This document shows, piece after piece, positions 17,822-26,302 of a stretch of DNA of 64,000 nt (position 1 is its first letter; each line of letters begins with the position of its first letter). Source of the DNA: Candidatus Latescibacterota bacterium (GTDB taxonomy: Bacteria; Latescibacterota; UBA2968). The DNA lies in NCBI GenBank assembly GCA_022824945.1, contig JAJDYX010000039.1, positions 62,001 through 126,000 on the forward strand. The letters are read 5' to 3'. The notes beneath the pieces were generated by a model, which was not told where the DNA came from, made no database searches, and saw only the letters and a program-made list of their open reading frames with translations. Both the position numbers and the translations under genes were made by a program.

Positions 17822-19030
17822 TCACTTTCTGTCTGTCCAGATGAGATTCAATTTCCGTACCTGGGCATTTTTTTGATTTGCTTTTAATTGCACAAAGTAT
17901 GTTCCGTCGGGAAGTTCCCGTTTGGATAAGAATGTCGTGTAAGAACCTGGTGCTTGTGTTTTATTCACGGGCTTGGCTACTATCATGCCCTGAATATTGG
18001 CGCAAATGAGTTCTACAAAGACGGAGTCTTGATAAATCGTTTCTGGTATCCAGTACACAATTTTTACCAGTGAATCTTGTGGCGTACTTTCCATTTTGAA
18101 GTCCAGTTTTTCTGTATCGCCACTTGTATTGGAACCGGATTTGGCCTCTTGTCGCGAGGATTTTGTTTTGTCAGTTCTCTCAGGATTTGACTGCTCATTT
18201 TGAGCGAGTTCTTCCAATTCGAGTTGTATTTGGGGCACCTGGGATGGCTCAGTGTTTTCTTGTTCTAAATTCAACACTGCCGAAATCCCACCAAAATACA
18301 ATCCCGTTCCCGCGATACCTGCGCCGATGATACCCATTATTTTGATCATGCCTGTTCCTTTCAGTTTGGCGAGCAGACTCGCTTGCGTTGGTACTGCGTA
18401 CAATAGTGGAGGTAATGCGGCCATTACTTTGCGCGTCAATTGGCGCGTCGGACGTTTTTCTCGGAGTGTGTCTTCGACCAGTGGCATCAATTCGTCGCGC
18501 AAGCGGTTGCGTGCAACCTGAAGGCGACCGGTTACTGTGCTTTCGGGAATGTCGAGAAATGCGGCGATTTCGGGATAGGTCAGGCCTTCCATGTAGTGGA
18601 GCAATACGGCTTCCCGATAAATGTCTGGCAATGTATCAATAGCGGCTATGACGGCTTCTTTTGTTTCGGTTTTTTCCAGTGCTTCGTCGGGTAGGTCTGG
18701 CAATGGAAGTTCCGATACTTCAGGCGTTATGTCCCGAGATGTATCGTCAATTGAGACGACTGGGCGTTTTTGTTGAAGCCATTTATTGGACAAATTGAGT
18801 GCTATTCCCCGCAGCCAACCGGAGAATTTTTCGGGCGATTTTAGAGACTTGAGATGCATGTATGCCTCCACAAACGCATTTTGTACGATGTCTTCAGTTG
18901 CGGAAAAGTTGCGGATTCGACCAGCTACAAAGGCAAAGATGCGCCCTTGATACGTCTCGACCAGCGGTTCATAAGCAGCCTGGTCGCCAGCCAATACTTT
19001 TTCAACTTGTTCTGCATCGCGTTTGCTCAT
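17822..19030 (-). CDS. ECF sigma factor fused to a membrane helix and FlgD/T9SS-like beta domain
   Basis: Residues 8-85 are sigma region 2 (AYEPLVETYQGRIFAFVAG, DIVQNAFVEAYMHL) and residues 124-182 are region 4 (IDTLPDIYREAVLLHYMEGL, PESTVTGRLQVARNRLRDEL). After a basic linker a single hydrophobic helix lies at about 229-253 (MIKIMGIIGAGIAGTGLYFG), then a low-complexity Gln/Glu/Ser linker, and residues 318-402 form a beta domain ending GTYFVQLKANQKNAQVRKLNLIW. That tail has the pattern of FlgD-like or type IX secretion C-terminal domains (strand, NIQGMIV, GSYTTFLSKRELPDGTYF). A sigma factor tethered to the membrane with an exported sensor could be self-regulating; no separate anti-sigma gene is adjacent. 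The next gene in the operon is TlpA-like. Confidence 0.85.
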   Translation of the reverse strand: MSKRDAEQVEKVLAGDQAAYEPLVETYQGRIFAFVAGRIRNFSATEDIVQNAFVEAYMHLKSLKSPEKFSGWLRGIALNLSNKWLQQKRPVVSIDDTSRDITPEVSELPLPDLPDEALEKTETKEAVIAAIDTLPDIYREAVLLHYMEGLTYPEIAAFLDIPESTVTGRLQVARNRLRDELMPLVEDTLREKRPTRQLTRKVMAALPPLLYAVPTQASLLAKLKGTGMIKIMGIIGAGIAGTGLYFGGISAVLNLEQENTEPSQVPQIQLELEELAQNEQSNPERTDKTKSSRQEAKSGSNTSGDTEKLDFKMESTPQDSLVKIVYWIPETIYQDSVFVELICANIQGMIVAKPVNKTQAPGSYTTFLSKRELPDGTYFVQLKANQKNAQVRKLNLIWTDRK

Positions 19031-19118
19031 TGGAACTCCGCATAGATGGTTGCTGTGCTGACCGTTTGCTTTTCCGCCCGCTATATATATGTGACCCGAA
19101 AGCGCGGATTCCTAAATA

Positions 19119-19153
19119 AAAAAAGCCCTGCGATTTGAAATTACAGGGCTTTC
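19119..19153 (-). terminator. Intrinsic terminator of the PhyH gene
   Basis: On the minus strand AAAGCCCTG pairs with CAGGGCTTT around a 13-base loop and is followed by a run of T residues. It lies 21 bases past the stop of the dioxygenase gene at 19174. Confidence 0.85.
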
Positions 19154-19173
19154 TGGTTTTGGTAGTGTCCGTG

Positions 19174-20013
19174 TTATCCACGCGATGGTTCGGGCATTTC
19201 TTTTCTTGCGCGGGCGGAGAGTTCGGCGAGGTGATCGTCGTGTGCGAGGACTTGTTCAAGATGTTTTTTGCGTTCGGGTCCAGCGGTTGCGAGCATGATT
19301 TTACCGTAAGCGCGATCGTTCCAGAATCTCGCGCGTGCAGCAATCTGTGTTTTTAATAGTTTGATGTGTTCTTCATCTTCGGGGAAGCGTTCGCTGCAGT
19401 TGATGGTGAACATTCGCCGACGCGGACTGCCGCCAAAAGCCGCGTGTTTTAAGTTGTGATTGAATAAGACGACGTCGCCCGGATTGGTTTCCAGTGCTAA
19501 TGCAGGTATATCTGGTCCGTGCATGTCCCATTTATCCTGGGAATTTCGTACGGTGTTTTCAATATTATTTGCATATTGATCTTTGAGATGGTGACTTCCT
19601 GGGATGACGCGCAAACAACCCGTGTCGCGCGTTAGGGGATCCAGGTACAGGGCTATTTTTACAAATCGAATTTGTTTGCCCCAGCCATCCGAATGCCATT
19701 GCGTGTCTCCGGCATAGTAATTTCCGTCCGATCCCATGTAGTTGAAATTTTCTCCCAGTAATCCGGTCAGGATTTCTTTTATTCGCGGATCATCCAATAG
19801 GGCGCATAGCCGTTCGTGCTGGTCGATAAATGGCACAATGCACGATCGGCGTTTGCCATCGTGCGGTTGTCCGTTGTGTCCACCACCCCGTTGTGCCCAT
19901 ATCGCTTCAAATGCATCGATAATTTCGTTGATGCAATCCGCCAATAACCCCGGAAATGCGAGAAATCCAAAGGTGTCAAAAAACGATTTTTTTTGCTCGG
20001 TGAGAATGTCCAT
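19174..20013 (-). CDS. Phytanoyl-CoA dioxygenase (PhyH) family protein
   Basis: A 279-residue Fe(II)/2-oxoglutarate-dependent oxygenase. The iron-binding facial triad is visible as H107 and D109 in TQWHSDGWG and H190 in NLKHAAFGGS, with R199/R200 as the likely 2-oxoglutarate contact. The jelly-roll core also shows IALYLDPLTRDTGCLRVIPGSHH (core LRVIPGSHH), standard for this family. AAGGAG precedes the ATG. These enzymes hydroxylate varied small molecules and are expanded in Poribacteria and Latescibacteria; the substrate here is unknown. Confidence 0.88.
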   Translation of the reverse strand: MDILTEQKKSFFDTFGFLAFPGLLADCINEIIDAFEAIWAQRGGGHNGQPHDGKRRSCIVPFIDQHERLCALLDDPRIKEILTGLLGENFNYMGSDGNYYAGDTQWHSDGWGKQIRFVKIALYLDPLTRDTGCLRVIPGSHHLKDQYANNIENTVRNSQDKWDMHGPDIPALALETNPGDVVLFNHNLKHAAFGGSPRRRMFTINCSERFPEDEEHIKLLKTQIAARARFWNDRAYGKIMLATAGPERKKHLEQVLAHDDHLAELSARARKEMPEPSRG

Positions 20014-20064
20014 CGCGCACTCCTTGTGGTTGACCTGTGGAGAAACTTCTGTTAGATTGAAGCG

Positions 20065-20093
20065 TTGATAACCTTTAGTGAAGGTAATATATT
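20065..20093 (+). promoter_or_regulatory. Putative sigma-70 promoter of the selenoprotein gene
   Basis: TTGATA (20065-20070) and TATATT (20088-20093) are separated by exactly 17 bases. Transcription would start near 20100 and give a leader of about 160 bases that contains a dispersed palindromic repeat before the ATG at 20261. Confidence 0.6.
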
Positions 20094-20148
20094 ATTGAAG
20101 GGCTCCGTAGGAGGGAAATCCTTTTCCCGACCCTTAACTCCATCAACA

Positions 20149-20230
20149 AAGCCGTCATCGCGGCATGATTCCCTGCTCAACACCATGCAGGGACAGGCTT
20201 GAGCCGCGATCCAGAGGTTTTGGTTGTCAT
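20149..20230. repeat. Dispersed GCGGC/GCCGC palindromic repeat, copy 1
   Basis: GTCATCGCGGC (20154-20164) and GCCGCGATCCAGAGG (20203-20217) form the outer arms (ATCGCGGC with GCCGCGAT). Inside is a second hairpin, CCCTGC with GCAGGG. The flanks TCAACAAAGCC and TTTTGGTTGTCATTAC also recur in other copies at 42018, 42070, 43271 and 49796. In this position it lies in the transcribed leader of the selenoprotein gene. Confidence 0.8.
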
Positions 20231-20260
20231 TACTTCCACCAATATATGAGGATAAATGCC

Positions 20261-23200
20261 ATGCGCAAATATCTATTATCCATCCCGATGATTCTACTCC
20301 TGCTCGCTGGGTCTGCCTCTGCCGTCACGGTTGGACAACAGATTGCTGATTTTTCTCTAACGGGTCTCGACGGCGGTACATATAAGCCCTCTGACTATCG
20401 CGGCCAGGTGCTCATACTTGCGGTCATCGGGTGGAGCTGACAGACCTGTAGAGCGGCGGGTCCGTCACTCGAAACACTCTGGCAAAAGTATAGCGATTCC
20501 AGCGATTCCAATGTTGCCATGCTCGGTCTTGATGTTTATAGGGGCAGTCAGTCACAGCTTACGGCTTTTCGCTCCGCTGCAAGAGTCACCTTTCCTTTGC
20601 TTCGCAACGCAGGTAGCCCATTCAGTCGTGAGGATCTCATTGTCGTTGATTCCGATGGGGTTGTGCGTTTTTCGCAAAACAGTTTGGGTTCCTCCACTGT
20701 CCGCAGTAACGCAATAGCCAAGGTTGATGAACTGTTGGCATCGCCCCCCTCTGCGCCAGCGATCTCTGTACAGCAAACGGCAGTTAATTTCGCCATTGAC
20801 GCAGGTCAAACGGGTGAACAGACGATTACGATCACGAACACGGGTACAGCGGATTTGGAGATAACAGGTATTGAGAGTGATGTGTCGGGATTGACGTTTG
20901 ATACTACGACGTTCACGCTGGAACCCAATGGTTCACAGACGGTTACAGTTACGTTGTCCGACGCCACGGAGGGCACGTTTTCGGGAAATATCACGATTTC
21001 GAGTAATGATCCGAATAGTGGAACAAGCACCTTATCTGTTTCTGTGATCGTTCAACCACCCCCTGCACCGGCGATCAGTGTGCAGCAAACGCCAGTTAAT
21101 TTCGGTACTATTGAGGCAGGTCAAACGGGTGAACAGACGATTACGATTGAGAACACGGGTACTGCGCCGTTGGAGATTACGGGTATTCAGAGTGATATGT
21201 CGGATCTGACGTTTGAACCTTCTACGTTTACACTGGAACCCGATGGTTCGCAGACGGTGACGATTAGGTTTCCAAGTTCGACAGAGGGCACGTTTTCGGG
21301 GAATATCACGATTTCGAGTAATGATCCAGAACGTGCAACACAGACCTTATCTGTTTCTGTGACCGTTCAACCACCCCCTGCACCGGCGATCAGTGTGCAG
21401 CAAACGGCAGTTAATTTTGGTACAGTTGCATTTGCACAACCAGTTCAGCGAACCATTACGATTACGAATACGGGTACTGCATCTTTGATGATTACAGGTA
21501 TTCAGAGCAATGTGGCAGGTTTGACATTTGATACTACGACGTTCACGCTGGAACCCAATAGTTCACGCACGGTGACGATTACGTTTCCGAGTTCTTCGGA
21601 AGGGACGTTTTCAGGGCTTATCACGATTTCGAGTAATGACCCGGATCGTGCAACCCAGACGTTATCCGTTTCTGTGACCGTGCAGCCACCACCTGTTCCG
21701 GCGATTAGCGTGCAACAAACGGCGGTTGATTTTGGTACTGTCGAGTTTGCTCAACAGGTTCAACAGATGATTACGATTACGAACACGGGTACAGCGAATT
21801 TGGAGATTACAGGTATTCAGAGCAATGTGTCGGGTTTAAGTTTTTCACCATCTACGTTCACGTTGGCCCCCAACGGTTCACAGACAGTTACGATTACGTT
21901 TCCGAGTTCTGTGGAGGGCACGTTTTCAGGGCTTATCACGATTTCGAGTAATGATCCAGAACGTGCAACCCAGACATTATCCGTTTCTGTGATCGTCCAA
22001 CCGCGACCTGTGCCGGTGATTGCTGTTCAAGAGACGGCAGTTGATTTTGGTACTGTTGAGTTTGCTCAACAGGTTCAACAGATGATTACGATTACGAACA
22101 CGGGTACTGCACCGTTGGAGATTACAGGTATTCAGAGCAATGTGTCGGGTCTGACGTTTGATCCTACGACGTTCACACTATCTCCGGACAGTTCGCAGAC
22201 GGTGACGGTGACGTTTCCGAGTTCTGTGGAGGGCACGTTTTCTGGGCTTATCACGATTTCGAGTAATGATCCAGATCGTGCAACACAGACATTATCTGTT
22301 TCTGTGATCGTGCAGCCGCGACCCGTACCAGCCATTGCTGTTCAAGAGACGGCGATTGACTTTGGTACTGTTGCGTTTGCCCAAGCGGTTCAACAGACGA
22401 TTACGATTCAAAATACAGGTACTGCTTCGTTGGAGATTACGGGTATCGAGAGCGATGTGTCAGGATTGACGTTTGATACTACGATATTCACACTGGCTCC
22501 CGACAGTTCGCGCACGGTGACGGTGACGTTTCCGAGTTCTGTGGAGGGCACGTTTTCGGGTAATATCACGATTTCGAGTAATGATCCAGATCGTGCAACC
22601 CAGACATTATCTGTTTCTGTGATCGTCCAACCGCGACCTGTGCCAGCGATCACTGTTCAAGAGACGGCAGTTGATTTTGGTACTGTTGAGTTTGCTCAAC
22701 AGGTTCAACAGGCGATTACGATTGAGAATACGGGTACTGCACCGTTGGAGATTACAGGTATTCAGAGTGATGTGTCTGGACTGACGTTTGATACTACGAT
22801 GTTCACACTATCTCCCGACAGTTCGCGCACGGTGATGGTGACGTTTCCGAGTTCTTCGGAAGGGACGTTTTCAGGGCTTATCACGATTTCGAGTAATGAT
22901 CCAGATCGTGCAACACAGACATTATCTGTTTCTGTGATCGTTCAGGCGGCGCCTGTACCTGCGATCAGTGTTCAAGAAACGGCAGTTGATTTTGGCACTG
23001 TTGCGTTTGCTCAAACGGTTCAACAGACGATTACAATCAGGAATACGGGAACTGCGCCGTTGGAGATTACGGGTATCGAGAGTGATGTGCAGGGATTGAC
23101 GTTTGATACTACGATGTTCACACTGGCTCCCGACAGTTCACAGACCGTTACGATTACGTTTCCGAGTTCAACAGAAGGTGCGTTTTCAGGGCTTGTTAGT

Positions 23201-24391
23201 ATTTCGAGTAATGATCCAGATCGTGCAACCCAGACCTTATCCGTTTCTGTGATCGTCCAACCGCCACCTGTGCCAGTGATTGCGGTGCAGGAGACGGCGG
23301 TTGATTTCGGTACTGTTGAGTTTGCACAATCGGTTCAAAAGACTTTTACGATTACAAACACGGGTACCGCGGATTTGGAGATTACGGGTATTGAGAGTGA
23401 TGTGTCGGGTCTGGCGTTTGATACTACGACGTTCACACTATCTCCGGACAGTTCGCGCACGGTGACGGTGACGTTTCCGAGTTCTGCGGAAGGGACGTTT
23501 TCTGGGCTTATCACGATTTCGAGTAATGATCCAGATCGTGCAAAGCACACCTTATCCATTTCTGTGATCGTTCAGGCGGCACCTGTGCCAGCGATTACTG
23601 TTCAGGAATCCGCAATTGATTTTGGTACAGTTGCGTTTGCACAACAGGTTCAAGATACGATTACGATTACGAACACGGGTACTGCACCGTTGGAGATTAC
23701 GGGTATAGAGAGCGATGTGTCAGGTCTGACGTTTGATACTACGATGTTCACACTGGAACCTAATGGTTCGCAGACGGTGACGATTTCGTTTCCGAGTTCT
23801 ACGGAGGGCACGTTTTCTGGACTTATTACTATTTCAAGCAATGACCCGGATCGTGCGAAGCATACCCTGTCAATTTCTGTGATCGTTCAGGCGGCGCCTG
23901 CGCCAGTGCTTGTTGTGGGGGCTCCCGCAATTGATTTCGGAAGTATTGATGCCGAAAAGACGGTTCAACAGACTTTTACGATTACGAATACGGGAACTGC
24001 GCCGTTAGAGATTACGGGTATAGAGAGCGATGTGTCTGGATTGACGTTTGATCCTGTGATGTTTACACTATCTCCGGATAGTTCGGCGACGATTACGATT
24101 ACGTTTCCCAAACCCATGGAGGGCACGTTTTCGGGTAATATCACTATTTTGAGTAATGATCCGGACCGCGCGACGCATACGCTGTCTGTTTCTGGCGTTG
24201 TCCAGCCGCTTTCTGTGGAAGCCAAATCGGATTTTGACGGCAATGGCGTAATCGAGTTTGCTGATTTTCTCCTGTTTGTAAGTGCATTTGGATCGTCCGA
24301 AGCCCAATACGATATCGATAGGAACGGTGCTGTTGACTTTCCCGATTTTCTCCTGTTTGTGAGTGTATTTGGAAAAACGGTTGACGGATAG
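20261..24391 (+). CDS. Giant exported thioredoxin-like selenoprotein with 11 ASH-type repeats and EF-hand tail
   Basis: One continuous frame runs from ATG 20261 to TAG 24391 with a single internal TGA at 20438-20440, read here as selenocysteine 60. Order: signal peptide (YLLSIPMILLLLAGSASA); TlpA/AhpC-like redoxin domain to about residue 160 (VGQQIADFSLTGLDGGTYKP, VLILAVIGWS-Sec-QTC-R, C63, GPSLETLWQKY, LIVVDSDGVVRFSQ); 11 near-identical units of about 105 residues (choice-of-anchor D/ASH type, each with NTGTA-LEITGI and GTFSG-ITISSNDP); then two EF-hand or dockerin-like repeats ending FADFLLFVSAFG and FPDFLLFVSVFG. The TGA replaces the first cysteine of a CxxC. Annotation pipelines would split it into a 59-residue fragment and a headless repeat protein starting near 20519. 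It is probably surface- or matrix-bound with calcium-stabilised anchoring. Selenoprotein status is inferred; sel genes are not in the window. Confidence 0.8.
20438..20467 (+). promoter_or_regulatory. Candidate bacterial SECIS element
   Basis: Starting at the UGA itself, TGAC (20438-20441) pairs with GTCA (20464-20467), then an A-C mismatch, then GACC (20443-20446) pairs with GGTC (20459-20462), extended by T47-G58 and G48-C57. The apical loop is TAGAGCGG (20449-20456). A UGA at the stem base with a small G-containing loop is the layout of SelB-recruiting bacterial SECIS hairpins, although this loop is somewhat closer to the UGA than in E. coli fdhF. Folded by hand. Confidence 0.6.
20757..24221 (+). 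repeat. Eleven direct repeats of about 315 bp inside the selenoprotein gene
   Basis: Units begin at about 20757, 21069, 21384, 21699 and so on every 312-315 bases, each coding one ASH-like domain. Long stretches (for example ATCACGATTTCGAGTAATGA) are identical at DNA level across most units, which points to recent duplication or recombination-driven homogenisation. Units 3-10 share FAQxVQ in place of the AGQTGEQ of units 1-2. Copy number is likely to vary between strains and to be difficult for short-read assembly. Confidence 0.9.
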
Positions 24392-24407
24392 ATTTGCGAC
24401 TTTCGGC

Positions 24408-24436
24408 TTGACACTTGTAGCGCAAACTTCTATTTT
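24408..24436 (+). promoter_or_regulatory. Promoter of the pheST T-box transcript
   Basis: TTGACA (24408-24413), 17-base spacer, TATTTT (24431-24436). Transcription would start near 24443, just before the T-box stem I, which supports an independent pheST leader transcript. Confidence 0.75.
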
Positions 24437-24450
24437 TTGCCTTTAAAGTT

Positions 24451-24713
24451 ATGACGGAGAAAAGTAGCCTGTTCCCAACTGCACAGAGAGGATGTGTCCT
24501 GGGCTGAAAGCACATCTGCAGGATGCACAGGCGAAGTTCCCTCCCGAGCTGCAAAGCCGAATGGAAAGACAGTTTCCTATTAAGCCGAGCCGGTGGGTCC
24601 GCCGATAATGGACAGGATGGTGATGGCCATCTACTGAGTGGTGCTTTTAAGCGCAAATAGGGTGGTACCGCGAAAAGCTCTTTCGTCCCTATGATGACGA
24701 AGGGGCTTTTTTT
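24451..24713 (+). promoter_or_regulatory. T-box riboswitch, phenylalanine specifier
   Basis: The leader contains the T-box core AGGGTGGTACCGCG at 24659-24672. Upstream, GACGGAGAAAAGTAGC (24453-24468) is the normal opening of stem I with its AGTA bulge, and GAAG-TTC-C places a TTC (Phe) specifier codon at 24537-24539. The terminator is GCTCTTTCGTC (24677-24687) paired with GACGAAGGGGC (24696-24706) and a T-run at 24707-24713. The competing antiterminator pairs ATAGGG (24657-24662) with CCCTAT (24687-24692). Uncharged tRNA-Phe would bind the specifier and the NCCA-binding bulge and switch on pheST. T-boxes are chiefly known from Firmicutes and Actinobacteria, so its presence here is notable. 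Confidence 0.93.
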
Positions 24714-24747
24714 CTTATCTAAATACTAACTATTGGAGTTTCTATTG

Positions 24748-26286
24748 ATGGATCTCGCATCTTTACATGCTCTCGAAATTCGCATTTTGCGTGTATATGA
24801 GAGTAATGCCAGTGCCGAGCAGTCCGATGCACAACTTCAAAAAGGGGCAGGTCTCGGCGAGGGACAGGTTCGGCGCGCGGTCGAGTGGCTGATTTCCAAG
24901 CAATTGCTTGAAGTTACCAGAGAAAATACGCGCGCAACGGTTTCGCTTACGGAAGTGGGACGGGATTTTGCCGCAAAGGGCGCGACGCCAGAGACCGCAC
25001 TTTTGGCCCGGGCGAGCGCAGAGCGCGTCGGGATCCAGGACTTGCAAGCAGACGAGCGGTTTGATAGAGGTGCCTGGGGCAGTGCCTTTGGCGGTTTGAA
25101 AAAGGATGGGATTATTGATCTGGATAAAGGGGCTATTTTTGTTGTCGATACAGAGCGCGCTTCTTTTTTTGTCGATCGACTGATGCCAGAATTTTTTGAC
25201 AAATTTTCCGATACTGGAATTGAGATTGATGATTTTTCAGGTGATGTTGTCCAATATATTGAAGCCAATGCCCGCAAACGCGGCGGGAGCAGGGCACCTG
25301 TTCGTTTGGACGAGCGTACAGAGCGGGTTTATTGCCTTACGGAAGAAGGGCGGCGCGTGCTTGTGGAGGTTGTCAAAGCCAATCTTACTGGTGATGAAGT
25401 TTCTCGTCTTACGCCGGAAATGATTCAGAAAGGCACATGGCAGGGCGCGTCTTTTCGCCGATATGATCTGTCGATTAAGCCGCCGCGCGTGCTTATTGGG
25501 AAGCACCATCCCTATCGGGCGTATCTCGATAATGTGCGGCGCCGGTTGATGGCGCTTGGTTTTGAAGAGATGAAAGGTTCGCTGGTCGAAACAGAATTTT
25601 GGAATATGGATGCCCTTTTTATGCCGCAGTTCCACGCGGCGCGCAATATTCACGATGCGTATTATGTTACGGAGCCGACGCAATCCCGAGAGGCAGAGGA
25701 ACCCCATTTTTCCAGGGTGGCTGAGGCGCATCAAAATGGGGGCGAGACAGGGTCGCGCGGGTGGCGATATGAGTTTAATCCCGAACAGTCGCGCCGCCTT
25801 ATTTTGCGGAGTCAGGGCACTGCGCTTTCGGCGCGTACGCTCGCTTTAGAGCCGAATATCCCGGGTAAGTATTTTGCTCTTGCGCGTTGTTTTCGTCCGG
25901 ATGATGTCGATGCCACGCACGCGGCAGATTTTTTTCAGGCTGAGGGTATTGTTATGGGCGAGGAGATAAATTTTCGCAGTTTGCTCGGTTTGCTCAAGCT
26001 GTTCGCTCTTGAGATCGCGCAGGCTGAAGATGTGCGCTATGTGCCCGATTATTTTCCTTTTACCGAGCCTTCGGTAGAACTTCAGGCGAAGCATCCCGTT
26101 CTCGGCTGGATGGAACTCGGGGGCGCGGGGCTTTTTCGTCCCGAGCTTACACGACCTCTGGGTGTGGATGTTCCGGTTATTGCCTGGGGTCTGGGGGTTG
26201 ATCGAATGGCGATGGTCGCGCTGGGTATTAACGATATACGCGATTTGTTCAGTACGGATTTGGATTTGGTCAGGAATACGCGGTAG
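24748..26286 (+). CDS. pheS: Phenylalanyl-tRNA synthetase alpha subunit, archaeal/eukaryotic type
   Basis: PheS carries the class II catalytic core. At 512 residues with about 200 residues of N-terminal winged-helix DNA-binding-like domains (LREE: AQLQKGAGLGEGQVRRAVEW; LFGGLKKDGIIDL-type), it matches the archaeal/eukaryotic form rather than the roughly 340-residue bacterial one. Class II motif 2 appears in GKYFALARCFRPDDVDATHA and motif 3 in VIAWGLGVDRMAMVALGINDIRDL (core GLGVDRMAM). Archaeal-type PheRS is known in spirochaetes through transfer. ATG 24748 follows TGGAG. Expression should be under the T-box upstream, with pheT 16 bases downstream. Confidence 0.93.
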   Translation: MDLASLHALEIRILRVYESNASAEQSDAQLQKGAGLGEGQVRRAVEWLISKQLLEVTRENTRATVSLTEVGRDFAAKGATPETALLARASAERVGIQDLQADERFDRGAWGSAFGGLKKDGIIDLDKGAIFVVDTERASFFVDRLMPEFFDKFSDTGIEIDDFSGDVVQYIEANARKRGGSRAPVRLDERTERVYCLTEEGRRVLVEVVKANLTGDEVSRLTPEMIQKGTWQGASFRRYDLSIKPPRVLIGKHHPYRAYLDNVRRRLMALGFEEMKGSLVETEFWNMDALFMPQFHAARNIHDAYYVTEPTQSREAEEPHFSRVAEAHQNGGETGSRGWRYEFNPEQSRRLILRSQGTALSARTLALEPNIPGKYFALARCFRPDDVDATHAADFFQAEGIVMGEEINFRSLLGLLKLFALEIAQAEDVRYVPDYFPFTEPSVELQAKHPVLGWMELGGAGLFRPELTRPLGVDVPVIAWGLGVDRMAMVALGINDIRDLFSTDLDLVRNTR

Positions 26287-26302
26287 GATATCAGGAGTAA
26301 AA

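Noticed and set aside
20165-20440. A short 59-residue redoxin fragment ending at the TGA, with a separate repeat protein starting near 20519
   Set aside because: The frame, redoxin-domain continuity and CxxC position all agree across the TGA, so a single selenoprotein is the better reading than a pseudogene or two genes.
22132-23841. Minus-strand frames inside the repeat array
   Set aside because: They repeat with the array period and are shadows of the plus-strand coding repeats.
20757-24221. CRISPR-like or satellite repeat array
   Set aside because: The repeats are about 315 bp, without unique spacers, and code in-frame ASH-type domains throughout.
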